From RGDT01 sp964630925 (GTDB taxonomy: Bacteria; Planctomycetota; Planctomycetia; Gemmatales; Gemmataceae), in the NCBI GenBank assembly GCA_964630925.1, contig CAZVZK010000146.1, positions 1 through 25,829 of the forward strand: 25,829 nt of DNA. Reading direction: 5' to 3'. Below the pieces are notes generated by a model that was not told the DNA's origin, did no database searches, and saw nothing but the letters and a program-made list of their open reading frames with translations. Shown piece by piece: positions 7,985-16,888 of the stretch. Positions within the stretch are counted from its first letter, which is position 1; every line of letters begins with the position of its first letter. A program made the position numbers and the translations under genes.

Positions 7985-8944
7985 ATGAAAACCACCAAGA
8001 GACGCGGCCGCTCGGCGTTCACGCTGGTCGAGCTGCTCATCGTGATCGCCATCATCACCCTCCTGCTGCTGCTGTCGGCGGGGGCGGCCGTCCGCATGAT
8101 GGGCGGCGCCGCCACGTCCGCGACACGCACCACCATCGACAAGGCCGGCCTCGCCTTCGGCGGCCAGGCGTCGTACCTCCGCGACAGGGGGCAGCAGGAC
8201 AGCATCCCCGCCAACATCATCACGCTCGCCGGCGGGGATCAGGACCGCGCCCGCGTCATCTACATCAAACTGCGCATGAAGCAGGCGTTCCCGCAGTCGT
8301 TCTTCGAGGCCCTCTACCCCGGATACGACCCGGTCACCAGCATCGACTACATCCAGCCGCTGCCCTCCTACGTGACGTACCTGCGTAACAAGGGGATCAC
8401 GCGGGCCTCCTACAACCCCGCCCTCGGCGTGCCGGCGCCGGCGGCCCACGAATCCGCCGCCTGCCTGTACATGTCCCTCCGCAACGGCCCCGAGGCCGTC
8501 AGCGAGGACCAGCTCGGCCTCGCCGGGTCGGTCGTCACCATCGATGGCTTCCCCTGCCTGGCCGACGCCTTCCAGCAGCCGCTCCTCTTCTGCCGCTGGC
8601 CCATCGGCGACCACTCCGGGCTGTACGCCTCGCCGGCGACCAACCCGACCGGCATCAGCGTCGTCAACCCCGACGGCTACGTCGCCGGGTTCAAGGACCC
8701 CGGCGACCCCAGGGGCACGCTCAACGACGCGTCCTGGCAGAACTCGAGCAACGGGCAGGTCTTCCAGCGCGTCTGCCATCTGCTCTACCCCAGGGCCAAC
8801 AACACCGTCCAGGCCGCCACCCTCGACCTGTCCGCCGCCATCATGAGCGGCGGCCCCGACCGGAAGCCCGGCGTGAACCTGTTGACCTTCGCCAGCACCG
8901 GCGCGGACAGCAACGACAACATCATCAAGGGTCGGCTCAGGTGA
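7985..8944 (+). CDS. second GspG-like pseudopilin (319 aa)
   Basis: A pseudopilin with the short leader MKTTKRRGRSA and mature start FTLVELLIVIAII, with Glu at +5. Residue -1 is Ala rather than the usual Gly; prepilin peptidases can accept Ala, but this is less common. The gene begins 4 nt after the previous stop, so translation is probably coupled. The end of the protein (GGPDRKPG...GADSNDNI) again resembles the GspG-type C-terminal loop, more weakly than in the preceding gene. Much of the body has no recognisable domain. It may be a minor pilin or an alternative major subunit. The family-level call is firm, the subunit role is not. Confidence 0.87.
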   Translation: MKTTKRRGRSAFTLVELLIVIAIITLLLLLSAGAAVRMMGGAATSATRTTIDKAGLAFGGQASYLRDRGQQDSIPANIITLAGGDQDRARVIYIKLRMKQAFPQSFFEALYPGYDPVTSIDYIQPLPSYVTYLRNKGITRASYNPALGVPAPAAHESAACLYMSLRNGPEAVSEDQLGLAGSVVTIDGFPCLADAFQQPLLFCRWPIGDHSGLYASPATNPTGISVVNPDGYVAGFKDPGDPRGTLNDASWQNSSNGQVFQRVCHLLYPRANNTVQAATLDLSAAIMSGGPDRKPGVNLLTFASTGADSNDNIIKGRLR

Positions 8945-8958
8945 CAACGGAGGCGGCC

Positions 8959-9846
8959 ATGACGCGACGGACGAGGCCCGGCCTGACCCTGGTGGAGCTG
9001 CTGGTGGTGATCGCCCTCATCACCGTCCTGGCGACGCTCACGGTCGTCTACGTCGTCCCGGCGTTCAGCGACAACAAGAACGTCCTGCGCGGCGTGGACC
9101 GCACCATCGCCGCGCTGCTGACCGCCCGCATGCGCGCCTTCCGCGACCAGGCCCCGCGCGGCATCCGCTTCGAGGTCGATACGGCCACGGGCCAGGTCAG
9201 CAACCTCATCTTCGTCGAGCAGCCCGACCCCTACCGCACCGGCTCCGTCACCATCGATCCGATCACCCCGGCACCGGCACCGCCCTTACCACAAGGGCGG
9301 GCCACCTTCACCGGGTCCAACCTCCTCGGCTCGGCGGTCAGCGGCGATGTCGAGAGTTACTCCGTCCAGCCCGGCGACTGGCTCGTGGCCGGCACCAACA
9401 ACCACTTCGAGATTCATTCGGTGACGGCCGCCAATCAGGCCCTGCTGCACCGGGCGCCAGGGACGTCGCTCACCAACTCGTACTTCAAGATCATCCGCCA
9501 GCCGCGCCCCATCGCAGGCGAGGAGTCGGTGAAGCTGCCCCACAACGTCGTCATCAACCTCGGCTACATCGCCACCAACTACCCCACGGTGCAGGTCCCG
9601 TCGCGGACGAACACCGGCGTCGCCATCTACGAGATCATCTTCAACCCGGCCGGCGGCGTGATCAACCAGCCGAGCGGCGCCCCCATCGTCCTGTGGGTGC
9701 AGGACGCCACCGCCGCCGACGCCACCTACAACACGACCCGCCTCATCGCCATCTACCCGCGCACCGGCCTCATCGCCGCCCACCCGCTCGGGCCGTCCAC
9801 CGGCCTGTTGCAGTTCGCGTTGGACGGCCAGTCGTCAGGCATGTGA
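8959..9846 (+). CDS. GspH/FimT-like pseudopilin (295 aa)
   Basis: A pseudopilin with leader MTRRTRPG, cleavage after Gly8 and mature start LTLVELLVVIALI (Leu instead of Phe at +1, Glu at +5). ATG 8959 is preferred because GGAGG lies at 8949-8953; the GTG at 8941 overlaps the upstream stop and would lengthen the leader. After the helix the protein reads as an extended beta-rich domain. It has an IIFNPAGGV segment followed by RLIAIYPRTGLI, resembling the conserved F.p.G and C-terminal strand of GspH/FimT. A GspH role after GspG and before GspI agrees with operon order. It is longer than typical GspH (about 170). Confidence 0.87.
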   Translation: MTRRTRPGLTLVELLVVIALITVLATLTVVYVVPAFSDNKNVLRGVDRTIAALLTARMRAFRDQAPRGIRFEVDTATGQVSNLIFVEQPDPYRTGSVTIDPITPAPAPPLPQGRATFTGSNLLGSAVSGDVESYSVQPGDWLVAGTNNHFEIHSVTAANQALLHRAPGTSLTNSYFKIIRQPRPIAGEESVKLPHNVVINLGYIATNYPTVQVPSRTNTGVAIYEIIFNPAGGVINQPSGAPIVLWVQDATAADATYNTTRLIAIYPRTGLIAAHPLGPSTGLLQFALDGQSSGM

Positions 9847-9861
9847 GGGAGAAGGCCAGCC

Positions 9862-10845
9862 ATGACCCGCAACACGAACAGAGCGCGGCCCGGCGTCACC
9901 CTCATCGAGGTGCTCGCCGCCATCTTCATCCTCGGCGTCGGCATGCTCGCCGTGCTGGTCCTGTACCCGCTCGGCGCGCTCAAGATGGCCAAGGCGCTGC
10001 AGGACAGCCGCGCCGGCACCATCGCCCAGAACGCCGACGCCATCTCCCTCATGTTCGACCTCCGTAACGACGCCAACGTCACGGCCGTCCTCGCCTCGGG
10101 TTACGCCCCCCCGGGAGGCCCCCCGCCCGGCTACGCCCCCTCCGAGGCGTCCTCCTTCAGCTACCCCGTCTTCGTCGATCCCTACTACTCCACCACCTAC
10201 CCGACACTCGGCACCCCCGCCGTCGGGCGCATCGCGGCCACCAGCATCCCCGCGACGGCCGCCGAGCGCTGGTGCAGCTTCCTCGATGACCACACCTTCC
10301 AGTCCAACGGCAGCTTCGTGACGCCCGCCGGCCCGATCAACCTCCAGCGCCAGTGGCGCTACACCTGGTCGTGGATGTTCAAGCGTGTCCGGTCCAGCGA
10401 CCCGCAGACCACCGAGTGCTGGGTCGTCGTCTACAGCGGCCGCCCCATCACCGTCCCCATCCCCGAGGAGCCGTACACCGTCGCAGCCCCGGAGACGACG
10501 GCGGTCGGCGGCACCAGCGTCGTCCTCAAGTGGGCCATCCGCGACCCCAACGGCGTCGGCGTGCCCATCCAGGAGAAGCCGCCCCTCCGCCGCGGCCACT
10601 GGCTGTTCGACGCCACCTACAAGACTCGCAACCGCGGCGCCGCCGCGAACGGCTACGTCCACGCCGAGTTCTACAAGGTGACCGAGGCGGTGGAGGAGCC
10701 GGGCTACACCGACCCCGCTACCAACATCACCTACGCCCAGCTGCGTGTCGAGATCCAGCCCCCCCTGCGCGACGCCTTCGTTCAGACCATGGTGACGCTC
10801 CCGGGCGCCGTCGAGGTGTTCGAGCGCGGCAACGGGAGGAGATGA
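9862..10845 (+). CDS. GspI/PilV-like minor pseudopilin (327 aa)
   Basis: The leader MTRNTNRARPG is cleaved after Gly11, giving VTLIEVLAAIFILGVGMLAV. This is the characteristic GspI/PilV helix (TLIEVL.A...LG.GMLA). GGGAGAAGG lies just upstream of ATG 9862, 15 nt after the previous stop. GspI is part of the I-J-K tip complex of the pseudopilus. The mature body is far longer than the roughly 110 residues of usual GspI and contains Pro-rich stretches (near residues 80-95) with no domain I recognise. Its stop overlaps the start region of the next pseudopilin. Confidence 0.88.
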   Translation: MTRNTNRARPGVTLIEVLAAIFILGVGMLAVLVLYPLGALKMAKALQDSRAGTIAQNADAISLMFDLRNDANVTAVLASGYAPPGGPPPGYAPSEASSFSYPVFVDPYYSTTYPTLGTPAVGRIAATSIPATAAERWCSFLDDHTFQSNGSFVTPAGPINLQRQWRYTWSWMFKRVRSSDPQTTECWVVVYSGRPITVPIPEEPYTVAAPETTAVGGTSVVLKWAIRDPNGVGVPIQEKPPLRRGHWLFDATYKTRNRGAAANGYVHAEFYKVTEAVEEPGYTDPATNITYAQLRVEIQPPLRDAFVQTMVTLPGAVEVFERGNGRR

Positions 10846-10847
10846 CC

Positions 10848-12242
10848 ATGAGCCCCAACCGCACCGCCCGCCGCCCCGGCTTCACGCTCGTCGAGCTGCT
10901 CGTCGCCTTCGCGCTCATCCTCTTCATCATGGCCGTCATCGCCCAGGCGTTCGGCGCCGCCGGCAAGGTCGTCTCCGACCTCAAGGTCGCCGGCGAGATG
11001 GAGGAGAAGCTCCGCGCCGTCATGATCCTGCTCCGCCGCGACCTGCAGGCAGGCCATTTCGACGAGGACATCAGCCCCGGACGCATCAAGCTGAGTGACG
11101 GCGGCTCGAGCGACTTCTGGACCAGGCATTACGGCACCCTCGCCGTGCCCAGGTCGCCGAGCGGCTTCTTCCGCCTGTATCAGGTGGGCAGGCCCGCGGG
11201 CGTCACGTCCGGCACGGACATCCCCACCACGGTGATGCCTTCCCCGGCGGCCCCGACGGGCGGCTCGTCGCTGCACTTCAGCGTGTTCCGCCCGCAGGAC
11301 GAGCCCGGCAAGATGTTCCGCACGCCCGGCGACCCCATCCTCCTGTACCCCGCCCGGGCCCTCGCGCTTGGGTCAACCACCCTCGCCGCCGCCGAGTGCG
11401 AGGAGCGCTTCCAGTCGATCTCCGGCACCGACTTCGCCTCCCCGTGGGGGGAGGTGGCCTGGTGGCTGGAGCCCGCCAGCCAGCCCTCGACGACGGTCAG
11501 CGACGAGGGCCTCGCCGGGCAGCCCCTGTACGTGCTGCGCCGCCGCGAGCGGGCCATGTGGCCCCTGCCCGGCACCAACCCCGGCGATTCCGCCCTCGCC
11601 ACCGAGGTCAGCCGCCCGCCCCTCGACGCCGTCGGCGGGGCCACGCGCTACAACGACCCCGCCCGTATTTCGATCCCGGCCTTCCGCTTCGGCATGGCCG
11701 GCGTGAGCGCCGCGGACATCAACGGCGGGGCCGCCTACGCCGTGGGCGACCCCAGGCTCGCCGGCCTCCCGTCGTACCCCAGCCAGCCCTACCCGTCGTT
11801 CCCCGCCGGGCACGCCGCCCTCCTCGCCGGCGGGCTGCAAGCCACCCCGCAGGACATCGTCATCAGCGGCGTCCTCTCGTTCGACGTTTCCGTCCTCCTC
11901 GAAGGCGACACGCAGTTCCGCGACCTGGGCGACCCGGTCGTCCAGGCCTCGTACACCGGCTCGAACCCCGCCTTCCCGGCGGCGGCCGGCCCGTACTGTT
12001 TCGACACCTGGACGAACCGAGACGTCGGCAGCTTCTCCTACGGGGGCACGCGCTGGTCCACGGCGGGCACCTACGCCAGCGTCCCCCTGTACGCCAAGAC
12101 CGCCGCCGCGCCAGCGGCTTTCCCCGCCACCATCCGCATCCGCGCCATCCAGGTGACGCTGCGGATCTGGAACCAGAAGGACGGCCCCAACGGCAAGACC
12201 GCCGGCAGCGCCCGCCAGATGACCATGATCCAGGAGATGTGA
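10848..12242 (+). CDS. GspJ/PilW-like minor pseudopilin (464 aa)
   Basis: The leader MSPNRTARRPG is followed by FTLVELLVAFALILFIMAV. The sequence ...EKLRAVMILLRRDLQAG after the helix is typical of GspJ/PilW (a conserved stretch near the R-R-D-L motif). Two ATGs compete: 10842 overlaps the upstream TGA, and 10848 is better placed after GGGAGGA at 10834-10840, so I use 10848. The open frame extends to 10353 only as an overlap with the previous gene. It is more than twice the usual GspJ length, with many Pro/Gly/Ser-rich loops. It probably pairs with the GspI- and GspK-like neighbours at the pseudopilus tip. Confidence 0.88.
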   Translation: MSPNRTARRPGFTLVELLVAFALILFIMAVIAQAFGAAGKVVSDLKVAGEMEEKLRAVMILLRRDLQAGHFDEDISPGRIKLSDGGSSDFWTRHYGTLAVPRSPSGFFRLYQVGRPAGVTSGTDIPTTVMPSPAAPTGGSSLHFSVFRPQDEPGKMFRTPGDPILLYPARALALGSTTLAAAECEERFQSISGTDFASPWGEVAWWLEPASQPSTTVSDEGLAGQPLYVLRRRERAMWPLPGTNPGDSALATEVSRPPLDAVGGATRYNDPARISIPAFRFGMAGVSAADINGGAAYAVGDPRLAGLPSYPSQPYPSFPAGHAALLAGGLQATPQDIVISGVLSFDVSVLLEGDTQFRDLGDPVVQASYTGSNPAFPAAAGPYCFDTWTNRDVGSFSYGGTRWSTAGTYASVPLYAKTAAAPAAFPATIRIRAIQVTLRIWNQKDGPNGKTAGSARQMTMIQEM

Positions 12243-12343
12243 CCGCCCCGCCCGCGTAGGACACCCCGACGCTCGCAGGAGGCAGGGCCGCCCGCGATGC
12301 CGGAGTCCCTTTCGAACACCCGGACGCCCCGGAGGCATGACCC

Positions 12344-15300
12344 ATGCGATACCAGCACAACAGCAAGCGTCGGCGGGGCGTCATCCTGCTCGTCGTCCTC
12401 GCCATGATCACCCTCCTGGCCATCCTCGGCATCACCTTCGTGATGAACGCCGACGCGACGGCCACTGGCGCCCGCATCTACCGCGAGGCCCAGGTCATCT
12501 CGTCCTACAGCCGCATCAACGACCTCACCGTGACCGACTCCGGCATCGCCTGGGAGTCGTTCCTCGGCCAGCTCATCTACGACCTCAACGACGACGACAC
12601 CGGCATCCGCTCCGCCTTCCGTGGCCACAGCCTCGCCCGCACCAAGTACGGCTGGAACCCCGCCAGCTACCTCAACGACCGCCCCTGGACCGGCACCGGC
12701 CGGCTCGTCGAGCCGGGGCTCATGCTGAACACCGTCGCCATCAACGGGCAGACGGCCTTCAACTACCAGGCGTTCATCCCCAGCGGCGCCGCCGCCGCCG
12801 AGGTCCGCGACCCCGGACGCCTCGGCGCCCGCCTGAGTAACTCGCCCATCCAGGGCACGCTCACCGGCGACCTGAACGTCGATTACACCTACCCCGACCA
12901 GCACAACATGTACCTGGCGATGCAGGACCCCCTCACCGGGCAGATCCTCGTCCCGTCGTACCACCGCGACTGGCTCCAGGGCGCCCTCGACACGACGGCC
13001 GCCACGGGCAACTGGCCCGCCGGCGTCGCCGCCGGCAAGCACGTCCTGCTCCGCCCGCGTCCGGCGGACCACTCCGGCTTCCCCGCCCCGGCCTCCGCCA
13101 CCGGTGACGTGAAGCAGCTCGACTGGGCGCCGGGCGGCAACGACTCCATCTGGATGGACTTCAACAGCCCCGTCAAGATCGGCCCCGACGGCCGCAAGTA
13201 CAAGTGCATGGTCGCCCCCCTCATCCTCCCCATCGACGGGCGAATCAACCTGCACACGGCGGGCAACGTCCTCGGCCCCACCAACACCCACGCCAGCAAC
13301 CAGGGCTGGGGCCCGTGGGAGGTCAACCTCAACCGCGTCCTCACCGCCCCCGGGGCCGACGTCCAGCAGCTCTTCTTCGGCGCCCCCATCGGCAACCCCA
13401 CCGTCCAGGGCAAGTACGGCGCCCTCCAGCGCCCGCGTGGCACCGCCGTCTCCGGCGGCACCGCCCTCGGCAGGCGTTACCCGGTGGACTTCAACGCCGT
13501 CCGCGACCCCGCCGCCCTCACCGGCGCCGCCGCCCTCTCCGCCCGCTTCTCCTTCCCCGGCCAGGGCACCAACGCCGTCCACCGCCTCTACCCGTCCTAC
13601 CTAGCGAGCGACTACGGCAACGCCGTCCCGACGGAGACGACCCACAACGGGGACGCCGCCCAGCCAGGCGGCACCGGCATCCCCAACCACCCGTCGATCT
13701 ACAACGTCTACCGCCCCTTCAACGACCTCGTCACCCCCGTCAACTCCAACCGCAACTTCGCCGCCAGCGAGATGGCGGCCATCCTCCGCCTCCAGAACCT
13801 CGGGGCCGAGGGCCTGCCCAGCGACCTCCTGTCCACACTCCTGGCCAACAACATCGGCGGCCCCGGCGCCCTGCCCAACGGCACCCCCGGCTCCGAGAAC
13901 AACGCCTACCGCCGCCTCCTCGTCACCACCCTGAGCGCCGAGCTGGATCGGCCCGGCGGCCCGCCGAGCGTCTGGGATCCGGCGACGGCCGCCTACACCT
14001 TCAAGCAGGCCCTGCCCGACGCCGACCCCACCGACCCCAACACCTGGCGGGCCACCGGCGCCCCCCTCCCCTTCCGCGCCATCGACGCCACCAGCCGCGC
14101 CGCCGCCCCGCCCGCCGGCAGCGACTACGACCCGGCGACGTGGAAGGCCAGGCTCCCGGCGTTCAAGATCGACCTGAAGCGCTCCCTGGCCGAGTACCCC
14201 ACCCCCGCCGCCGGCACGGGCACCTTCGGCGCCGGCGTCGCCCAGGCCCGCATCGCCCTGCTCGATCGCCAGAACCTCGCCAAGGACATCTTCGACCGCC
14301 TCCTGCTCGTCACCGGGGCCATGCAGCCCGCCGTCGCCCTCGCCCAGACCGGCGGCGCCAGCAGCCCCGAGTTCCGCGCCGTCCGCTGGCTCGCCCAGCA
14401 CGCCGTCAACCTCGTGGACGCCATCGATAACGACGAGTACAGCACCCCGTTCGCGTTCGTCCCCGGCAGCAACGCCCACTGGGTCTTCGGCGTCGAGGCC
14501 CCGCGCCTCGTCATCAACGAGTACTACGCCCAGTGGGACAACGACCTCGCCAACGTCCAGCTCAACATGGCCGCCTACAAGCAGCTCGGCGGCAACTACA
14601 AGGTCAACGTCTGGGTCGAGCTGCACAACCCGGCCGCCGCCGACGCCTCGCACCCCGAGGGCGGCAACGCCCTGCTCCAGGCCGGCACCGGCGCCGGCGC
14701 CAAGGCCATCTACCGCCTCCGCCTCGCCGCCCGCCGCAGCGACAACCTCCGCGACCCCGACAACAGCCTCGGCAAGTTCGACACGGGCACCGACTCCACG
14801 GTCCCCTCCAGCGTGGTCGATGACTGGGGCGCGATGGCCGCCACCCATGTCGTCCAGCCGCACGCCGGCACGCCGTACCAGCTCGCCGACAAGAGCACCG
14901 CCGGCTTCTACGTCGTCGGCCCCGACCCCGACTACGGCGCGGCGGCCGCCACGCCGACCCTCTTCCTGTCCAACCCCAACCTCGCCGCCCGTGCCACGCA
15001 CACGACGAACAGGCTGTCCATCGACAAGCCGGTGGCGCAGGACCCGATGGGCGACCCCGCGCAGAGGCCCGCGTTGTACCTGGAGCGCCTCGCCAACCCC
15101 TACCTGCCCGTTCAGGAGGACGCCACCCAGCCCGACTACAACCCCTACATCACCGTCGATTACGTCGCCGCCCTCAACGTCGAGGACGGCCGCCGCTACG
15201 ACACCACCATGCCGGTGGTCCCGATGAACGCCGTCACCGCCCGCAAGGCGCACGGCAAGTACCACCCGCTCGCCGCGAAGTACGACCCGCTCGCCGCCGT

Positions 15301-16732
15301 CTCCATGTGGAAGGTGCAGAACCCGGCCACCAAGCCGGCCAACCAGCCCGAGAACACCTTCTTCCGCCACAACAGCACCACCGACGCCGCCCCCACGGCG
15401 GCCGACACCACCCTGCAGTGGCCGTTCGATACCTTCGTCCACCACGACCGCATCCCGACGAGCATCGCCGACCTGCTGCACGTCAGCGGCGTCCGCCCGC
15501 ACGAGCTGACGCAGACCTTCATGACCTCGCAGACAGCCCGCTTCCGCCACCGCGCCCACTGGGGCGAGGCGTCCAACAAGCTGTACCGCCTCCTCGATCA
15601 TTTGACCGTCGGCCCCTGGGGCGGCGGCACCGACGCCAACGGGCGCATCCCCGGCCGCGTCAACGTCAACGCCCTGTGGGACGTCAACGTCTTCCGCGCC
15701 CTGTGCGACGCCGTGGCCGGCAACCACTTCACCGCCGCCGAGGTCGACGCCGTCTACGCCGAGCTCGTCGCCAGCCGCAGCCCCGATTCCGGCACCGCCC
15801 TGCTCGGGGGCACCCCCGTCGCCCGGCCCGTGCCGGGGCTGAACAGCCGCCCCTTCCGCGGCCTGGGGCACGGCTACGCCGACGCCAACACCGACCCGCT
15901 CGGCGCCGCGCCGACGAACAGCCCCGCCGGGCGCAGCCTGTCGCACACCCTCCTCCGCCCGTCCGCCCTGGCCGGCACCGTGCCCCAGGCCACCTCCGAC
16001 CACAGCCAGCGGCGCATGACCGAGGCCACGGACGCCTTCACCGCCAGCGCCGGCTCGCCCTACGGCGGGCAGCCGCTGCGGCGATTCGAGCTGATGTCGA
16101 AGATCCAGAACCACCTGACGACACGCAGCAACGTCTTCGCGGTCTGGGCGACCGTCGGCTTCTTCGAGGTGCTGGACGACACCTCCGCCCCCGTCAAACT
16201 CGGCGCCGAGATCGACTGGCCGAACCTGGGCCGCATCCGCCACCGCATGTTCGCCATCGTGGACCGCAGCCAGCTCCAGTCCTGGCCGACACGCGACGAG
16301 CGCGGCGTCCCCCTGTGCCGGGCCACCGGCGACCTCGCCACCGGCGGCGGCCCCATCGTCGCCGGCCTCGACGCGGCCACCCGCCAGCCGTCCGTCAAGA
16401 CCTTCAACCTGGTGAATTCGGCGGGCGGCACGCTCGGCATGAACAACCCGGCTGGGGGCGTGTACGCCGTCACGAACATCAACACGGGCCGCGCCTGGCT
16501 GCCCCAGGCGGGGGCACTGCTGACCTTCGACCCGGACACCGACAATGAGGAGACCGTCGAGGTCATCTCGGCCGTGGGTGGGGCGGGCACCGCGTACACC
16601 GTCTCGGCGGCGTTCCGCAAGTCACACGCGGCCGGGTCTGTCGTCATCAATAGGGGCAACCCAGGCCCGTGGATCCAGTACGACCCGCGGAAGGACCCCG
16701 CCGTCGTGCCCTACCACATCGTCTTCGAGTAA
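12344..16732 (+). CDS. giant GspK/PilX-like protein (1462 aa)
   Basis: The N-terminus MRYQHNSKRRRG-VILLVVLAMITLLAIL fits GspK/PilX: basic leader, Gly-Val junction, hydrophobic helix without the Glu at +5. GspK also lacks this Glu and caps the pseudopilus tip. GspK is normally around 320 residues, so this protein is more than four times longer. IDGRINLHTAGN (near 295) and GRVNVNALWDVNVFRALCDA (near 1100) resemble the GspK N-A-helix-hairpin region. RLVINEYYAQ followed by VWVELHNPA (from about 721) resembles a lamin-tail-like opening, a tentative reading. The start ATG 12344 follows CGGAGG. It closes the run of pseudopilin genes and a hairpin terminator follows it. The exported region might carry adhesion or substrate-recognition functions, which is inference. 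Confidence 0.85.
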   Translation: MRYQHNSKRRRGVILLVVLAMITLLAILGITFVMNADATATGARIYREAQVISSYSRINDLTVTDSGIAWESFLGQLIYDLNDDDTGIRSAFRGHSLARTKYGWNPASYLNDRPWTGTGRLVEPGLMLNTVAINGQTAFNYQAFIPSGAAAAEVRDPGRLGARLSNSPIQGTLTGDLNVDYTYPDQHNMYLAMQDPLTGQILVPSYHRDWLQGALDTTAATGNWPAGVAAGKHVLLRPRPADHSGFPAPASATGDVKQLDWAPGGNDSIWMDFNSPVKIGPDGRKYKCMVAPLILPIDGRINLHTAGNVLGPTNTHASNQGWGPWEVNLNRVLTAPGADVQQLFFGAPIGNPTVQGKYGALQRPRGTAVSGGTALGRRYPVDFNAVRDPAALTGAAALSARFSFPGQGTNAVHRLYPSYLASDYGNAVPTETTHNGDAAQPGGTGIPNHPSIYNVYRPFNDLVTPVNSNRNFAASEMAAILRLQNLGAEGLPSDLLSTLLANNIGGPGALPNGTPGSENNAYRRLLVTTLSAELDRPGGPPSVWDPATAAYTFKQALPDADPTDPNTWRATGAPLPFRAIDATSRAAAPPAGSDYDPATWKARLPAFKIDLKRSLAEYPTPAAGTGTFGAGVAQARIALLDRQNLAKDIFDRLLLVTGAMQPAVALAQTGGASSPEFRAVRWLAQHAVNLVDAIDNDEYSTPFAFVPGSNAHWVFGVEAPRLVINEYYAQWDNDLANVQLNMAAYKQLGGNYKVNVWVELHNPAAADASHPEGGNALLQAGTGAGAKAIYRLRLAARRSDNLRDPDNSLGKFDTGTDSTVPSSVVDDWGAMAATHVVQPHAGTPYQLADKSTAGFYVVGPDPDYGAAAATPTLFLSNPNLAARATHTTNRLSIDKPVAQDPMGDPAQRPALYLERLANPYLPVQEDATQPDYNPYITVDYVAALNVEDGRRYDTTMPVVPMNAVTARKAHGKYHPLAAKYDPLAAVSMWKVQNPATKPANQPENTFFRHNSTTDAAPTAADTTLQWPFDTFVHHDRIPTSIADLLHVSGVRPHELTQTFMTSQTARFRHRAHWGEASNKLYRLLDHLTVGPWGGGTDANGRIPGRVNVNALWDVNVFRALCDAVAGNHFTAAEVDAVYAELVASRSPDSGTALLGGTPVARPVPGLNSRPFRGLGHGYADANTDPLGAAPTNSPAGRSLSHTLLRPSALAGTVPQATSDHSQRRMTEATDAFTASAGSPYGGQPLRRFELMSKIQNHLTTRSNVFAVWATVGFFEVLDDTSAPVKLGAEIDWPNLGRIRHRMFAIVDRSQLQSWPTRDERGVPLCRATGDLATGGGPIVAGLDAATRQPSVKTFNLVNSAGGTLGMNNPAGGVYAVTNINTGRAWLPQAGALLTFDPDTDNEETVEVISAVGGAGTAYTVSAAFRKSHAAGSVVINRGNPGPWIQYDPRKDPAVVPYHIVFE

Positions 16733-16763
16733 CCGTCCGTTCACCGCGGAAGGATGCGATGAA

Positions 16764-16790
16764 GGCCCGGCGGGTGACCCCCGTCGGGCC
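16764..16790 (+). terminator. hairpin terminator after the secretion cluster
   Basis: GGCCCGGCGGG (16764-16774) pairs with CCCGTCGGGCC (16780-16790) across the loop TGACC. One G-T (G-U in RNA) pair is included. It lies 32 nt after the GspK-like stop. Only GCTTGCGTTA follows, so the U-tract is poor, as is common in GC-rich genomes. Confidence 0.55.
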
Positions 16791-16888
16791 GCTTGCGTTA
16801 CCCCCGGCACTCATCAAAGATTCATCATCCGTTCGGAACCTTGTGCCACAATGAGGGTTGTATCTGTTGGCCCCATGGAGCTGCCACG

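Noticed and set aside
10353..10847. Extension of the GspJ-like gene upstream through the GspI-like gene
   Set aside because: It is an out-of-frame shadow of the GspI-like gene; the class III leader begins at 10848.
13601..16243. 880-codon antisense open frame opposite the GspK-like gene
   Set aside because: Gly/Val/Asp/Arg-rich shadow of the + strand gene; no ribosome-binding site and no recognisable domain.
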